Part shown: positions 1 through 12,645 of the stretch, one piece after another
How the letters are laid out: every line of letters begins with the position of its first letter
Numbering within the stretch: position 1 is the first letter of the stretch
NCBI GenBank assembly: GCA_009910795.1
Contig: VMEE01000091.1
Coordinates: 1 to 64,000 of the forward strand
From: Dehalobacter sp. CP
GTDB taxonomy: Bacteria > Bacillota_B > Desulfitobacteriia > Desulfitobacteriales > Syntrophobotulaceae
DNA length: 64,000 nt
Reading direction: 5' to 3'
The notes under the pieces: model-generated
Databases searched by the model: none
What the model was told of the DNA's origin: nothing
What the model saw: the letters and a program-made list of their open reading frames with translations, nothing else
Translations under genes and position numbers: made by a program

Positions 1-115
1 ACCGCTCTTGCCGGCTGTCCCATATCTTCTTTATATTCTAGATGTTGTTTTAAAGAGAAATATCCGATTAAGGCCCGTTTACTAAGTATATATATTTCAT
101 TTTAAGCCAGGTTTG

Positions 116-400
116 TCAACAGACCCTTGATGTCGATTTTGACGTGTCCAATCCGTCAGAGAAGTTTGGCCCGTACTCTTGGTAGAGTTTGATCAGTCTT
201 TCGGCAGTTTTCTGGGAATAGCTCACAGACTCTGCCAGCCACTTACCCCATTCCCCGTGTTTGACCAGATCCTTGGCTTCCAGCAAACGACGGCCGATTT
301 CAATGGCACTGGTGAGCAGAATTTTTTTGGTTTGGCAGGTTATCATATTTATTTCAGCCGCAATGACAAGCGGCGTACGTTCGCTGGCCGGATTATCCAT
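116..400 (-). pseudogene. Truncated DUF3102-type protein
   Basis: A 94-residue minus-strand ORF with an ERTPLVIAAEIN start, an IEIGRRLLEAK segment and a GEWGKWLAESVSYSQKTAERL segment. From memory this matches the N-terminal domain of DUF3102 proteins, which are common on plasmids, phages and integrated elements of Clostridia. Family members are normally well over 200 residues. Here the reading frame stops just after the domain, following an unrelated-looking tail rich in Ser and Thr, so I call it a remnant. An AAAGGGCGGG stretch precedes the ATG and could be its ribosome binding site. The role of the family is not established; replication or plasmid maintenance is often suggested. It lies about 170 bp from the left end of an IS element, which fits a mobile or decaying patch. 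A genuinely short protein cannot be excluded. Confidence 0.5.
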
Positions 401-729
401 ACCGCCCGCCCTTTCATTATGAGTCTAATTACAGCATATGCGGATAAGCTTCGGATGGTGAGGGCTTGGCTTTTTATAAGCCGGCGGATCATAGAGGAAA
501 TATAACAGATGCCAAGGATATTATTTCCAAGTAATTTTGAAAAGGGAACATATGCTTGGTAAAATGTATATATGATTCCACTGCTGAAAACAGTTAACTT
601 CTTCTCAACACTTCAATAAATGGTAAATAAAGTAATGTATTTCTTCTAAAACTTCATCCAGCAGTATAACTGGTTTGTTTTTTAGATCCTTAGCATGTGT
701 TTGTTCACTCTTTTTAGCCCTTTCTTTTG
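401..729. other. Gap between DUF3102 remnant and transposase
   Basis: No gene recognised. The stretch contains the left terminal inverted repeat of the IS element (about 568-584) and its non-coding 3' end. Positions 401-567 would be host sequence and show no convincing ORF. Confidence 0.5.
568..584 (+). repeat. IS left terminal inverted repeat
   Basis: ATATATGATTCCACTGC, matching the complement of 2495-2511 at 16 of 17 positions. Confidence 0.65.
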
Positions 730-2373
730 TTAAACAGTGACAGGTATACCTTGGTTAGGCTTAAGCAAGTTTTTCACTTTCCTTCGGATATCCCCTTGGA
801 AAAATCGGGTTAGCTGACGAAAATTATGGGCAATAAGCTTTGTTCCCATAACCAGATTACATTTTGGGATACCTCTTACACTTAATTTGTCCGCATCTTG
901 AGCCCGCTTTAACGCTGAATTTGTTCCTTCAATAGCAGCTCGTTTACTTGTGGCTTCCTGGCGATTTCCTTGATCTTCAATTTTTAGGCGATTTTCTTCG
1001 GAATCTAAGCTCTTCTGGCTTACCCGCACTACGGTATCATTTTTCTGAAATTTGACCCGGCAATTTTCTCTAAGGGGACATTTGTCACATGTTTGACGGT
1101 TGAAATGAGCACTTAAGGTTCTACTCTTTTCATCGAAATCTGCCCGAATTGGTTCTTGCTCTGCCGGGCAAAGCAGGATCTTTTGTTTATCTTTAATCTC
1201 AAAAGCAGTATACGGAAGTTTTTCGCTGGATTGTTTACGACCTGTCATATCCGTGTAATGTACTTCAATTCCTTGGCTTTGGGCCTCCCTTGTAACTTCC
1301 GGACTATAATAAGCACCATCCGTATATAAATCTTTAACTCCTTTTTCCGCAAGGTTGGGAAGATCTCTTTTAAGCAATTCAATGTCACTGGTTGTATTGG
1401 GGGCAAGGTCATAATGGGTTACGATTTGAACTGGATTTTCATCAGCACAGGTTTCGGCTAGGTTTAGAACATAGCCCACATGTTTTTTGCCGTTTTTGTT
1501 GTGATAAGTTGCATCTGGATCATAAGCGGATTGTAGAGATTTTGCAGATATTTCTTTATTATCTTTGGCGATCCAGCGATTTTGTTCTTCACTAAATGTC
1601 GCTTGTTCTTTTAGGAAACGTTCTACAAGCTGGGTGGCAGGATTTGCTTTAAGGTCAGGTTGCCCTTGAGCCAATTGAAGGACTTCCGAACAGGATTCGA
1701 TTAAACTCTGAATGCGGGATTGAGTGTCTTTTCCTTTAAGTTTATAAAGAAATTGCGTCTTGTAATCTGGTTTAAGAAAGATTTTTAAGGAGTCATTCAG
1801 GATGTTTTCAGGAAGTGCTTTTACTCCATTGACTAAAACATCATAGGCCAGCGAGAGACGCCCTGCTAGTTTAATATTGGACATAATCTGCGTTGAATCC
1901 ATGCGTACTTCATCCGTATTAAGTTTTGCAGCTTTAATGAAATGATCTGTAAGCTTCTGAAATTGAACAAAGATGAGGTCTGCTTCTTCCGGATACTCCA
2001 GCGAATAATTATATAGTCTGGCTCTAAACTCATACAGCGTTCGTGGTGCAAAATAGCGTTCGCCTAAAGTACGAAGGCCTAAAGCATAAGAAATTTGAAA
2101 GTTATAGGCATATTCATCAAGTAGTACTTCATCGGTATAATCTCGGATCTCTTTGATTAAATCAAGACTCATGAGGATGTTTACCGGAAAGTTGGGACGC
2201 CCGTTATCGCTAGAGTATAAAGGTGCAAATACGCTTTCATCAATTTGGCAAAAAACGTGCTGATAGAAAAGTGCCGCCCAGGATTTCTGAAGTTTCTGAG
2301 CGAGTCTTAAGTCCATACTATCGAGACTGCTAAATAAGTTTTCTTGTAAATGTTCATTATTTTTACGAAACAT
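730..2373 (-). CDS. IS1182-family transposase
   Basis: DDE transposase of about 547 residues. The N-terminal half has the FYQHVFCQIDESVFAPLYS and GRPNFPVNILMSLDLIKE segments typical of IS1182 (DUF772-like domain). The catalytic triad is visible as Asp in VRMDSTQ, Asp in DLYTDGAYY and Glu in AAIEGTNSALKRA, and a Cys cluster CDKCPLRENC lies between the second Asp and the Glu. The ORF opens at a TTG at 2382, but ATG at 2373 (MFRKNNEHLQEN) is preferred because a GGGGTG stretch lies just upstream and IS1182 transposases usually begin MFRKNN. It cuts and joins DNA at the element's terminal repeats. No frameshift or stop is seen, so the protein should be complete. It is transcribed away from wecB. 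Confidence 0.9.
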   Translation of the reverse strand: MFRKNNEHLQENLFSSLDSMDLRLAQKLQKSWAALFYQHVFCQIDESVFAPLYSSDNGRPNFPVNILMSLDLIKEIRDYTDEVLLDEYAYNFQISYALGLRTLGERYFAPRTLYEFRARLYNYSLEYPEEADLIFVQFQKLTDHFIKAAKLNTDEVRMDSTQIMSNIKLAGRLSLAYDVLVNGVKALPENILNDSLKIFLKPDYKTQFLYKLKGKDTQSRIQSLIESCSEVLQLAQGQPDLKANPATQLVERFLKEQATFSEEQNRWIAKDNKEISAKSLQSAYDPDATYHNKNGKKHVGYVLNLAETCADENPVQIVTHYDLAPNTTSDIELLKRDLPNLAEKGVKDLYTDGAYYSPEVTREAQSQGIEVHYTDMTGRKQSSEKLPYTAFEIKDKQKILLCPAEQEPIRADFDEKSRTLSAHFNRQTCDKCPLRENCRVKFQKNDTVVRVSQKSLDSEENRLKIEDQGNRQEATSKRAAIEGTNSALKRAQDADKLSVRGIPKCNLVMGTKLIAHNFRQLTRFFQGDIRRKVKNLLKPNQGIPVTV

Positions 2374-2494
2374 CTGCAACACCCCATAAAATCAATTTAT
2401 CTCTTTCATCCAACTAATTCTTAGCTTATACTTGATAATTCGATATCGAGAGATAAATTTCCTTCTGAAAAACAAGGACTTCTAAGGGGTTTTT

Positions 2495-2511
2495 GCAGTA
2501 GAATCATATAT
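2495..2511 (-). repeat. IS right terminal inverted repeat
   Basis: Read on the minus strand it is ATATATGATTCTACTGC, the partner of 568-584. It lies about 120 bp upstream of the transposase start. Confidence 0.65.
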
Positions 2512-2650
2512 GATTTGTTGAAAATGATGAGTATATTTGTGGTTATGGCCGAACATTCATCAGATCCATACACCAATAGAAATAAGAAACTGATTATCCA
2601 AAATCACATTTTATAACATGAACAGGAGGCGCATCGAAACCATCAGTTAA

Positions 2651-2680
2651 ATACATATATATGTATATATATGTATATAT
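2651..2680. repeat. Tandem 10-bp AT repeat
   Basis: Three near-identical 10-bp units of the ATGTATATAT type sit directly before the -35 element of the predicted wecB promoter. The repeat could act as an UP-element or a bend, and is prone to slippage. Confidence 0.6.
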
Positions 2681-2709
2681 TTGCGGAAAATGCTTATGGC
2701 GTGTATAAT
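2681..2709 (+). promoter_or_regulatory. Probable sigma-A promoter of wecB
   Basis: TTGCGG, a 17-bp spacer, then a perfect TATAAT at 2704-2709, about 70 bp before the wecB start and just downstream of an AT-rich repeat. Confidence 0.55.
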
Positions 2710-2781
2710 ATATAAGGTTACATAGTCATAGTCTTTACGGTCGATGCCTGCAGGCAACCGGTCATTAATGAGGGAAATATT

Positions 2782-3939
2782 ATGGATTTGGAACAAAGAA
2801 AATATAAGGTCATGACTGTATTTGGAACCAGACCTGAGGCTATTAAGATGGCACCTGTCGTAAAAGCATTAGAAAAGCAGGACGACGTTGACAGCCTGGT
2901 TGTTGTTACTGCCCAGCATCGTGAGATGCTGGATCAAGTTGTTAAACTCTTTGATATTGTACCTGATTATGATCTTGATTTAATGAAGCATGGACAGACC
3001 CTGGCCACCCTTACCACTGGAGTGCTGACAGGAATGGATGAGATATTGCTCAAGGAAAAACCGAATTTGATCTTGGTACAAGGGGATACTACAACTACTT
3101 TTGCATCAGCCCTAACAGCTTTTTATCATAAGATCCCGATCGGCCATATCGAGGCTGGTTTGCGAACTGGCCAGAAATATTCTCCCTGGCCGGAGGAAAT
3201 CAATCGGAAACTTACCAGTGGTTTAGCAGACTTGCATTTTGCACCTACCGAAGTATCGAGAAGTAATCTGCTGCGCGAAGGGGTCGACCCGGAGAATATA
3301 TTTGTTACAGGCAACACAGTAATCGATGCCTTATTAAGTACCGTTAAGCCGGAATATCGGTTTGCGGATATAGACTTAAACAGGATTTTAGAAGTAAATA
3401 AAGATAAACGAATGATCCTAATGACAACGCACCGCCGGGAGAATTGGGGAGAACCCATGCGGCAGATCTATCAGGCGCTGGAAACAGTCCTGCGGGAATT
3501 TCCGGATACCTATGTTATATTCCCGATGCATAAGAACCCTACGGTCAGGAAAGTAGTCACGGAGGTCTTAGGAGGCAATGAAAAGGTCCATTTAATTGAA
3601 CCTTTGGATTACGAACCCTTTGTAAATCTAATGGCAAAGGCCTATTTGATCCTGTCAGACTCCGGGGGGATCCAAGAAGAGGCCCCTTCACTGGGCAAGC
3701 CCGTTCTGGTGGTCAGGGATACGACTGAACGGCCTGAAGCTGTCGATTCAGGAACCGTATTACTGGTTGGGACACAATACAATAAGGTTGTTGAAAGCAT
3801 TCAGCAGCTATTAACCGACCAGGATACTTATGGAAAAATGTCTCAAGCGACAAATCCATACGGAGACGGCAGATCAAGCGCAAGAATCACCCAAATTATT
3901 GTTGAAAAATTTTTTGATCATAAGATTTTCAGCATCTGA
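2782..3939 (+). CDS. wecB: UDP-GlcNAc 2-epimerase (non-hydrolysing)
   Basis: A 385-residue cytosolic epimerase that interconverts UDP-GlcNAc and UDP-ManNAc, the donor for teichoic acid linkage units and other surface glycans. Family marks are GTRPEAIKMAP (residues 15-25), QGDTTT, HIEAGLRTG, the THRRENWG segment and the C-terminal SDSGGIQEEAPSLGKPVLVVRDTTERPE. Length matches the family (about 370-390). A GAGGG ribosome binding site precedes the ATG. It is followed after about 180 bp by the ATP synthase operon, an order common in Firmicutes. The enzyme that would use its product, TagA, is encoded at 16969-17697, so the two probably serve the same wall-polymer pathway. Its own promoter is likely at 2681-2709. 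Confidence 0.95.
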   Translation: MDLEQRKYKVMTVFGTRPEAIKMAPVVKALEKQDDVDSLVVVTAQHREMLDQVVKLFDIVPDYDLDLMKHGQTLATLTTGVLTGMDEILLKEKPNLILVQGDTTTTFASALTAFYHKIPIGHIEAGLRTGQKYSPWPEEINRKLTSGLADLHFAPTEVSRSNLLREGVDPENIFVTGNTVIDALLSTVKPEYRFADIDLNRILEVNKDKRMILMTTHRRENWGEPMRQIYQALETVLREFPDTYVIFPMHKNPTVRKVVTEVLGGNEKVHLIEPLDYEPFVNLMAKAYLILSDSGGIQEEAPSLGKPVLVVRDTTERPEAVDSGTVLLVGTQYNKVVESIQQLLTDQDTYGKMSQATNPYGDGRSSARITQIIVEKFFDHKIFSI

Positions 3940-4041
3940 TCACAAGAATTTCTTAAATAAAACAAAAATAACCTCAAAAAGTTGCAAAATGAAAACTGAT
4001 GATTATGTGAATGAACGATCAATCCTGATTCTACGCGGCTT

Positions 4042-4067
4042 TTGACGGCAAGTGCAGTTGGTATAAA
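4042..4067 (+). promoter_or_regulatory. Possible atp operon promoter
   Basis: TTGACG and TATAAA are separated by only 14 bp, but the -10 is preceded by TGG, giving an extended -10 (TGGTATAAA). It lies 56 bp upstream of the first atp gene and is the best candidate in the 183-bp gap. Confidence 0.4.
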
Positions 4068-4122
4068 TCTTGCATTATATATTATGTTGTCAACGAAAAA
4101 CCATGAGATTTGAGGGAGCCAG

Positions 4123-4353
4123 ATGGCTGACAAATTTACGAGTGACGTTGTCAAGTATATGCTTTGGGGATCATCAAGTGCTTCTGCTCTTGTTGGCTTG
4201 GAAGTAGGAGGATATTTTTTAGGAAATTATTTGGATACTCGTTTTGGTACTGACCCTTTATTTAAGGCAGCTTTGATGATTTCAGGCATTTTGTTCAGTA
4301 TACTATCTCTAATATTAATTTATTTAAAGTTAGGTAAAACAGATGGAAAATAG
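4123..4353 (+). CDS. AtpZ/AtpI-type ATP synthase accessory protein
   Basis: A 76-residue protein with two predicted membrane helices (about residues 13-36 and 45-68) joined by the short acidic loop NYLDTRFGTDPLF. This pattern is typical of AtpZ-like proteins at the head of atp operons, which help c-ring assembly or carry divalent ions; the function here is inferred from position. GAGGGAG precedes the ATG. The 3' end overlaps the next gene by 11 bp, indicating translational coupling. The hydrophobic pair and the length agree with the family. It should reside in the cytoplasmic membrane. Confidence 0.8.
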   Translation: MADKFTSDVVKYMLWGSSSASALVGLEVGGYFLGNYLDTRFGTDPLFKAALMISGILFSILSLILIYLKLGKTDGK

Positions 4354-4711
4354 CAGATTTATTCAGATATTGACGGTTATTCTCTGCATCACTGTTTTAA
4401 TCGTGATATGGCGAGCAGATTTTTATCCCCTTGTCGGTTTATTGATCGGCTATTATACGGGCATAATTAATGTTAAGTGGCTACTTAGGGACGCTCGAAA
4501 AGCAATGGACAAAGATAAGAAAGCAGCCCTAAAAACATACTACAAAAGCTTAGTATTCAGGTTGGTAATCATTACGTTGGTATTTGCTGTTGTCGCAAAG
4601 TTCCAACCGGATTGGCTTAATTATGTGGCTATAGGAATGATGACTGGTATTGTTATCCCTATAATTGTAGCAAGACATCAACTAACAAAAACGAAAGGTG
4701 GTGAAAATTAA
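4343..4711 (+). CDS. atpI: ATP synthase subunit I (AtpI-like)
   Basis: A 122-residue membrane protein with about four hydrophobic segments (near residues 8-25, 28-43, 70-85 and 92-110) separated by a charged stretch (DARKAMDKDKKAALKTYYK). This layout fits the AtpI/UncI family, which assists c-ring assembly. It overlaps the preceding accessory gene by 11 bp, and its TAA stop directly precedes the ATG of atpB. Two small I-like proteins in tandem (AtpZ then AtpI) are common in Firmicutes. Confidence 0.8.
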   Translation: MENSRFIQILTVILCITVLIVIWRADFYPLVGLLIGYYTGIINVKWLLRDARKAMDKDKKAALKTYYKSLVFRLVIITLVFAVVAKFQPDWLNYVAIGMMTGIVIPIIVARHQLTKTKGGEN

Positions 4712-5473
4712 ATGCATGATACCGTACTATGGGTATTGGGAAATGGCACTGTGCATGCGAAGACACTGATTATGACTTGGGTCACAATGATACTTCTTTT
4801 GGGTTTTGTCTTTCTTTGTAAGCGCAATCTGACAAGTGGAACGCCCGGAAAACTTCAAAATCTTTTGGAATGGATCATTGATTTTGTCAGGGGCCTTATC
4901 TCTGATAATATGGACTATAAAAAAGGATCGTCATTGCTCGGGTATCTTCTTTCCCTTATTTTGTTTGTATTTTTTGCGAACATGATTGGCTTGATTCCCA
5001 ATATATTTGCACCCTTACTCGATCACGTACACTTTGCTAGAATCAATGAGATGTTTGGCGGAGCAATTTTCAGTGCGCGAACAACAACGTTTTCGTCGCC
5101 GACAGCAGATGTTAATACGACCTTTGCCTTATCGACAATAACGATTGTTTTAGTATTGGTCTATGGACTCAAATATAAAGGTGCGCACTATTTCAAACAC
5201 TTTCTTGAACCCTATCCGCCTTTTGCGATCCTTCATATTATTGATTTTGTCGCCAAGCCTTTGACCTTAGCTTTCCGGCTATTCGGCAATATTTATGCCG
5301 GAGAAATCCTGATTGCAGTCATTCTCATGATCCCGGGTATATTTGCCTTCGCTGGAGTTATTCCGATGCCATTTTGGCTTGTGTTCTGCGTATTTATCGC
5401 AGTAATCCAATCCTATGTTTTTACAATATTAACGGTGGCCTATGTCGGCCAAGCTATCGAAGAGTCTCACTAA
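4712..5473 (+). CDS. atpB: ATP synthase Fo subunit a
   Basis: A 253-residue integral membrane protein of the Fo motor that forms the two half-channels for protons beside the c-ring. About six hydrophobic helices are visible. The hallmark segment FRLFGNIYAGEIL carries the essential Arg in helix 5 (family knowledge), and the C-terminal helix has IQSYVFTILTVAYVGQAIEE. AAAGGTGGTGA precedes the ATG. The gene follows atpI without a gap and lies 87 bp before atpE. Length is usual for Firmicutes. Confidence 0.97.
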   Translation: MHDTVLWVLGNGTVHAKTLIMTWVTMILLLGFVFLCKRNLTSGTPGKLQNLLEWIIDFVRGLISDNMDYKKGSSLLGYLLSLILFVFFANMIGLIPNIFAPLLDHVHFARINEMFGGAIFSARTTTFSSPTADVNTTFALSTITIVLVLVYGLKYKGAHYFKHFLEPYPPFAILHIIDFVAKPLTLAFRLFGNIYAGEILIAVILMIPGIFAFAGVIPMPFWLVFCVFIAVIQSYVFTILTVAYVGQAIEESH

Positions 5474-5794
<321 letters not shown>

Positions 5795-5877
5795 GGTGTA
5801 CTTCGGTAAAATGCAACAATTGAATGACGTTACTGTATTAATCTACTGCTCAAAATAGAGAGGAGGGGGAATATCGC

Positions 5878-6431
5878 TTGAATCCCTTCGTAATAGGTTT
5901 TACCAATTCGATTGCCTCAGCGGCTGCTGCTGGGCCTACGACAAATAGCCCGTTACATTTTGACTACACATATTTTATTCAGCTCCTTTCATTTTTGCTT
6001 TTAGTTCTGATCCTGAAAAAGTTTGCTTGGACACCCATCATGAATATGATGGAAAAACGCCGTCAGGGTATTGAAAATAACCTGGCCCAAGCTGAACAGG
6101 AAAGAAAAGAAGCTGAAAGAATCCGGCTGGAATACCAACAAGAAATGCGTCAAGCCCGTCAGCAAGCTCAGGAAATTATTGAGAAGGCTACCAAGAGCAG
6201 CGAACTGCGTGCGGAAGAAATTATCCTGGAAGCCCGTAAGGAAACCGAAAAAATCAAACAGTCGGCCCTGGCCGACATTGGACGGGAACGCGACAGGGCA
6301 ATTGCCGATGTTAAAGCCCAGGTAGCCGATATGTCCATAGCTGTTGCTGAAAAAATTATTCGGCACAAACTGGATGTCACGGGTCAGGAAGCTCTCATTG
6401 AACAATTTATTCAAGAGGTAGGGGATCGGCC

Positions 6432-6438
<7 letters not shown>
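5878..6438 (+). CDS. atpF: ATP synthase Fo subunit b
   Basis: A 186-residue peripheral stalk protein with one N-terminal membrane helix (about residues 32-47) followed by a long charged helix rich in Glu, Lys, Arg and Gln that dimerises and binds subunit delta. TTG start with AGGAGGGG eight to ten bases upstream; no ATG lies near the N-terminus. It overlaps atpH by 7 bp. The length is slightly above the usual 160-170 residues because of an Ala/Ser-rich N-terminal extension. Confidence 0.95.
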
Positions 6439-8511
<2,073 letters not shown>

Positions 8512-8529
8512 AAAGAGTAGGTGAATGAA

Positions 8530-10819
<2,290 letters not shown>

Positions 10820-10821
10820 CC

Positions 10822-11223
10822 ATGGCTGGAACGTTTAACTTTGTTGTCGTGGCACCTGCCGGCGAAGTTCTGAATACGGAAGTTGAATTTGTCCTGGCAC
10901 CTGGAGCGGAGGGGGAACTCGGCATCTTAGCCAACCACTCTCCACTCATTGCCAACCTGGTAATCGGGGTCGTTCGCTATACGCAAAACGGCAAAGTGGA
11001 GAAAATGTCAATTAGCGGCGGATTTTTGGAAGTTGCCCAGAACAAGGCAACGATTCTGGCCGACACCGCCGAGCTTGCGGAATCCATTGACGTCGCGAGA
11101 GCAGAGGCGGCCAAAGAGCGCGCTGAAAAACGCCTCGGTGAAAAACAGGCCGAGACGGACATGATCCGAGCGGAGGTTGCCTTGAAAAGAGCTGTCGCTA
11201 GGCTTAGAGCAACAGAAAAATAG
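10822..11223 (+). CDS. atpC: ATP synthase F1 subunit epsilon
   Basis: A 133-residue central stalk subunit that regulates ATP hydrolysis. The N-terminal beta-sandwich (TFNFVVVAPAGEVL, GELGILANHSPLIANL) and the C-terminal helical hairpin (ARAEAAKERAEKRL ... EVALKRAVARLRA) are both present, so this is the long, potentially inhibitory form. It starts two bases after atpD stops and is the last gene before a strong hairpin terminator. Confidence 0.95.
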   Translation: MAGTFNFVVVAPAGEVLNTEVEFVLAPGAEGELGILANHSPLIANLVIGVVRYTQNGKVEKMSISGGFLEVAQNKATILADTAELAESIDVARAEAAKERAEKRLGEKQAETDMIRAEVALKRAVARLRATEK

Positions 11224-11241
11224 CCTTAGGTTCAAAAGTAA

Positions 11242-11275
11242 AAAAGGATGCAGCGATCATATGCTGCATCCTTTT
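11242..11275. terminator. Bidirectional terminator of atp operon and csoR
   Basis: Perfect 13-bp stem (AAAAGGATGCAGC with GCTGCATCCTTTT), 8-base loop. A and T runs at the two ends allow it to work in both directions between the convergent atpC and csoR-like genes. Confidence 0.85.
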
Positions 11276-11312
11276 CTTATCTGGTCTTATCTGATCATAA
11301 TCTATTCCGCAT

Positions 11313-11615
11313 TTATTTTAGAAATTTGTCAATAGCATCATTCAGTCTGTCGATGACTTCGGTATTGTTTTCCTCATAAGCATGGACCAAACAGTGATTG
11401 ATATGGTCACTCAAGATGACTTTACCGGTATTGTTAAGTGCGGAGCGGACAGCCGACAGTTGTATCAGTATTTCACTGCAGTCTACTTCATCGTCAACCA
11501 TTCTTTTTATACCTTCCAGATGGCCGATTACTCTGGCCAAGCGATTTAAGACATTTTTCTTGTTTGGATGGGAATGGGCATGGAGATGCTCATGCTCAAG
11601 GCTGTTGTTTTCCAT
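11313..11615 (-). CDS. csoR: CsoR-family metal-sensing repressor
   Basis: A 100-residue all-helical DNA-binding repressor. It carries Cys46, His71 and Cys75, with spacings of 25 and 4 residues that equal the copper-binding Cys-His-Cys set of CsoR. The N-terminal tail is unusually His-rich (EHEHLHAHSHPN), a trait also seen in some nickel sensors of the family, so copper is likely but nickel is possible. The start is taken at ATG 11615 because AAGGGAG lies about nine bases before it; an upstream in-frame ATG at 11666 lacks a site. No metal ATPase or chaperone is adjacent, so its target must be elsewhere. It converges on atpC. Confidence 0.85.
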   Translation of the reverse strand: MENNSLEHEHLHAHSHPNKKNVLNRLARVIGHLEGIKRMVDDEVDCSEILIQLSAVRSALNNTGKVILSDHINHCLVHAYEENNTEVIDRLNDAIDKFLK

Positions 11616-11748
11616 TGGAGTGGCTCCCTTCTGTTGAGTACCTGTCAGAAAATTGATATATAACATTTTACCATGAAAAGGCTTCTGGCGACATAGCTAA
11701 AGGAATCTAAAAAAATCTCTTATGTTTTGGGAATCTCCACTTTGGTCA

Positions 11749-11762
11749 AACTATTAATAGTT
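11749..11762. promoter_or_regulatory. 14-bp perfect palindrome upstream of ywmB
   Basis: AACTATTAATAGTT, self-complementary over all 14 bases, about 60 bp before the ywmB start in a 158-bp divergent gap with csoR. It could be an operator; the binding protein is unknown. Confidence 0.35.
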
Positions 11763-11824
11763 GATGACATTTGAATTAAAGACAGGAATGACAACTAAAA
11801 ATCAGTAAGCTGGAGTGAGAGAAC

Positions 11825-12457
11825 GTGTCTGGAAAAAAGACCTTGCTTTGTTTGTTCATATCCCTGACCATTATCGTCTTATCAGGATCAGCAGCCGGGA
11901 TTGTCAGTAGCATTAAAGCCCAAAGCAATCCTGACAGGAATCTTGTGCTGCTTCTTCATTCGGGACTTGTATCTTGCCAAAATGCCCGAGTAAAATATAT
12001 TATCTGGACGGAAGATAGCAGCAGTCAGAAAGAAATAGAAAATGTTTTGCAGTCAAGCGGCTTGCTATGGAATAAAGCTGTCCTGAGCGACTTTGCCAAC
12101 AGAACGGCCTATCAGTACAGCGCAGAGCTGGAAGTTGATCAGGACCAAGAAAGCGATGTTCTCAACACGTATGAAGTACTCAACCTTCGATTATCCGGCC
12201 GGGAAACAAAAGTATACCTTGAAGAAAGCGTTGATCAGGAAATTGATATCCAACGTTATTTTAAAATGAACATTGTCAGCATTATTCAAGAAACGGATAT
12301 TCCATCACTCTATGCTCTGTCCGGTTATACCTGGGGATCAGGCCAGGGTATTAAAGCCGGGAAGGATACAATCAATATACAGGCGGTGACCAGAAAATCC
12401 GGAGATAATCGTGGAAGGACTGTACTTGCGCTGCCGGCACTCCTCGAGGAAGTATAG
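11825..12457 (+). CDS. ywmB: YwmB-family exported protein
   Basis: A 210-residue protein with an N-terminal signal-like hydrophobic segment (about residues 5-27) and an extracellular domain. The sequence is consistent with the YwmB family (DUF1779, structurally TATA-box-binding-like). Its position between the atp operon and murA-spoIID is the same as in Bacillus subtilis, which supports the call more than motifs do. GTG start with GGAGTGAGAG upstream. Function is unknown; the context suggests an envelope or sporulation role. Confidence 0.7.
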   Translation: MSGKKTLLCLFISLTIIVLSGSAAGIVSSIKAQSNPDRNLVLLLHSGLVSCQNARVKYIIWTEDSSSQKEIENVLQSSGLLWNKAVLSDFANRTAYQYSAELEVDQDQESDVLNTYEVLNLRLSGRETKVYLEESVDQEIDIQRYFKMNIVSIIQETDIPSLYALSGYTWGSGQGIKAGKDTINIQAVTRKSGDNRGRTVLALPALLEEV

Positions 12458-12601
12458 GATACAATAACTTTAAGGTTGACATAGTACGAATAAGTTTTCT
12501 TTCCTGCTTGCAGGAAAAAAGACCGGTAGAAAAGAACTATTACTGTTGAAATGGAAAACCGGATATGGGATGATTAATACTGGATTGTTTGGACCGGATC
12601 A

Positions 12602-12610
12602 TGATATAAT
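12602..12610 (+). promoter_or_regulatory. Extended -10 promoter of murA
   Basis: TGATATAAT, an extended -10 with a perfect TATAAT, 36 bp before the murA start. The -35 (TGGATT, 18-bp spacing) is weak. Confidence 0.5.
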
Positions 12611-12645
12611 CGTAGTTTAGAAATAGGTCAGGAGATGACAATAAT

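Larger units (their letters stand above)
568..2511 (-). mobile_element. IS1182-like insertion sequence
   Basis: A single transposase gene is flanked by an imperfect inverted repeat: ATATATGATTCCACTGC at 568-584, and at 2495-2511 the complement of ATATATGATTCTACTGC, 16 of 17 bases matching. Total length is about 1.94 kb, near the upper size of the IS1182 group. The exact ends are ambiguous because the outermost bases are the palindrome ATAT. If the element runs from 572 to 2507, ATAT on both sides would be a 4-bp target duplication. The transposase frame is intact, so the copy may be active or recent. Confidence 0.75.
2374..2781. other. Intergenic region between IS and wecB
   Basis: Contains the right end of the IS (to about 2511), an AT-rich tandem repeat at 2651-2680 and the probable wecB promoter at 2681-2709. 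No coding potential recognised. Confidence 0.5.

Noticed and set aside
12500..12517. Hairpin TTTCCTGC/GCAGGAAA after ywmB as a terminator
   Set aside because: A short inverted repeat is present but no T run follows on either strand.
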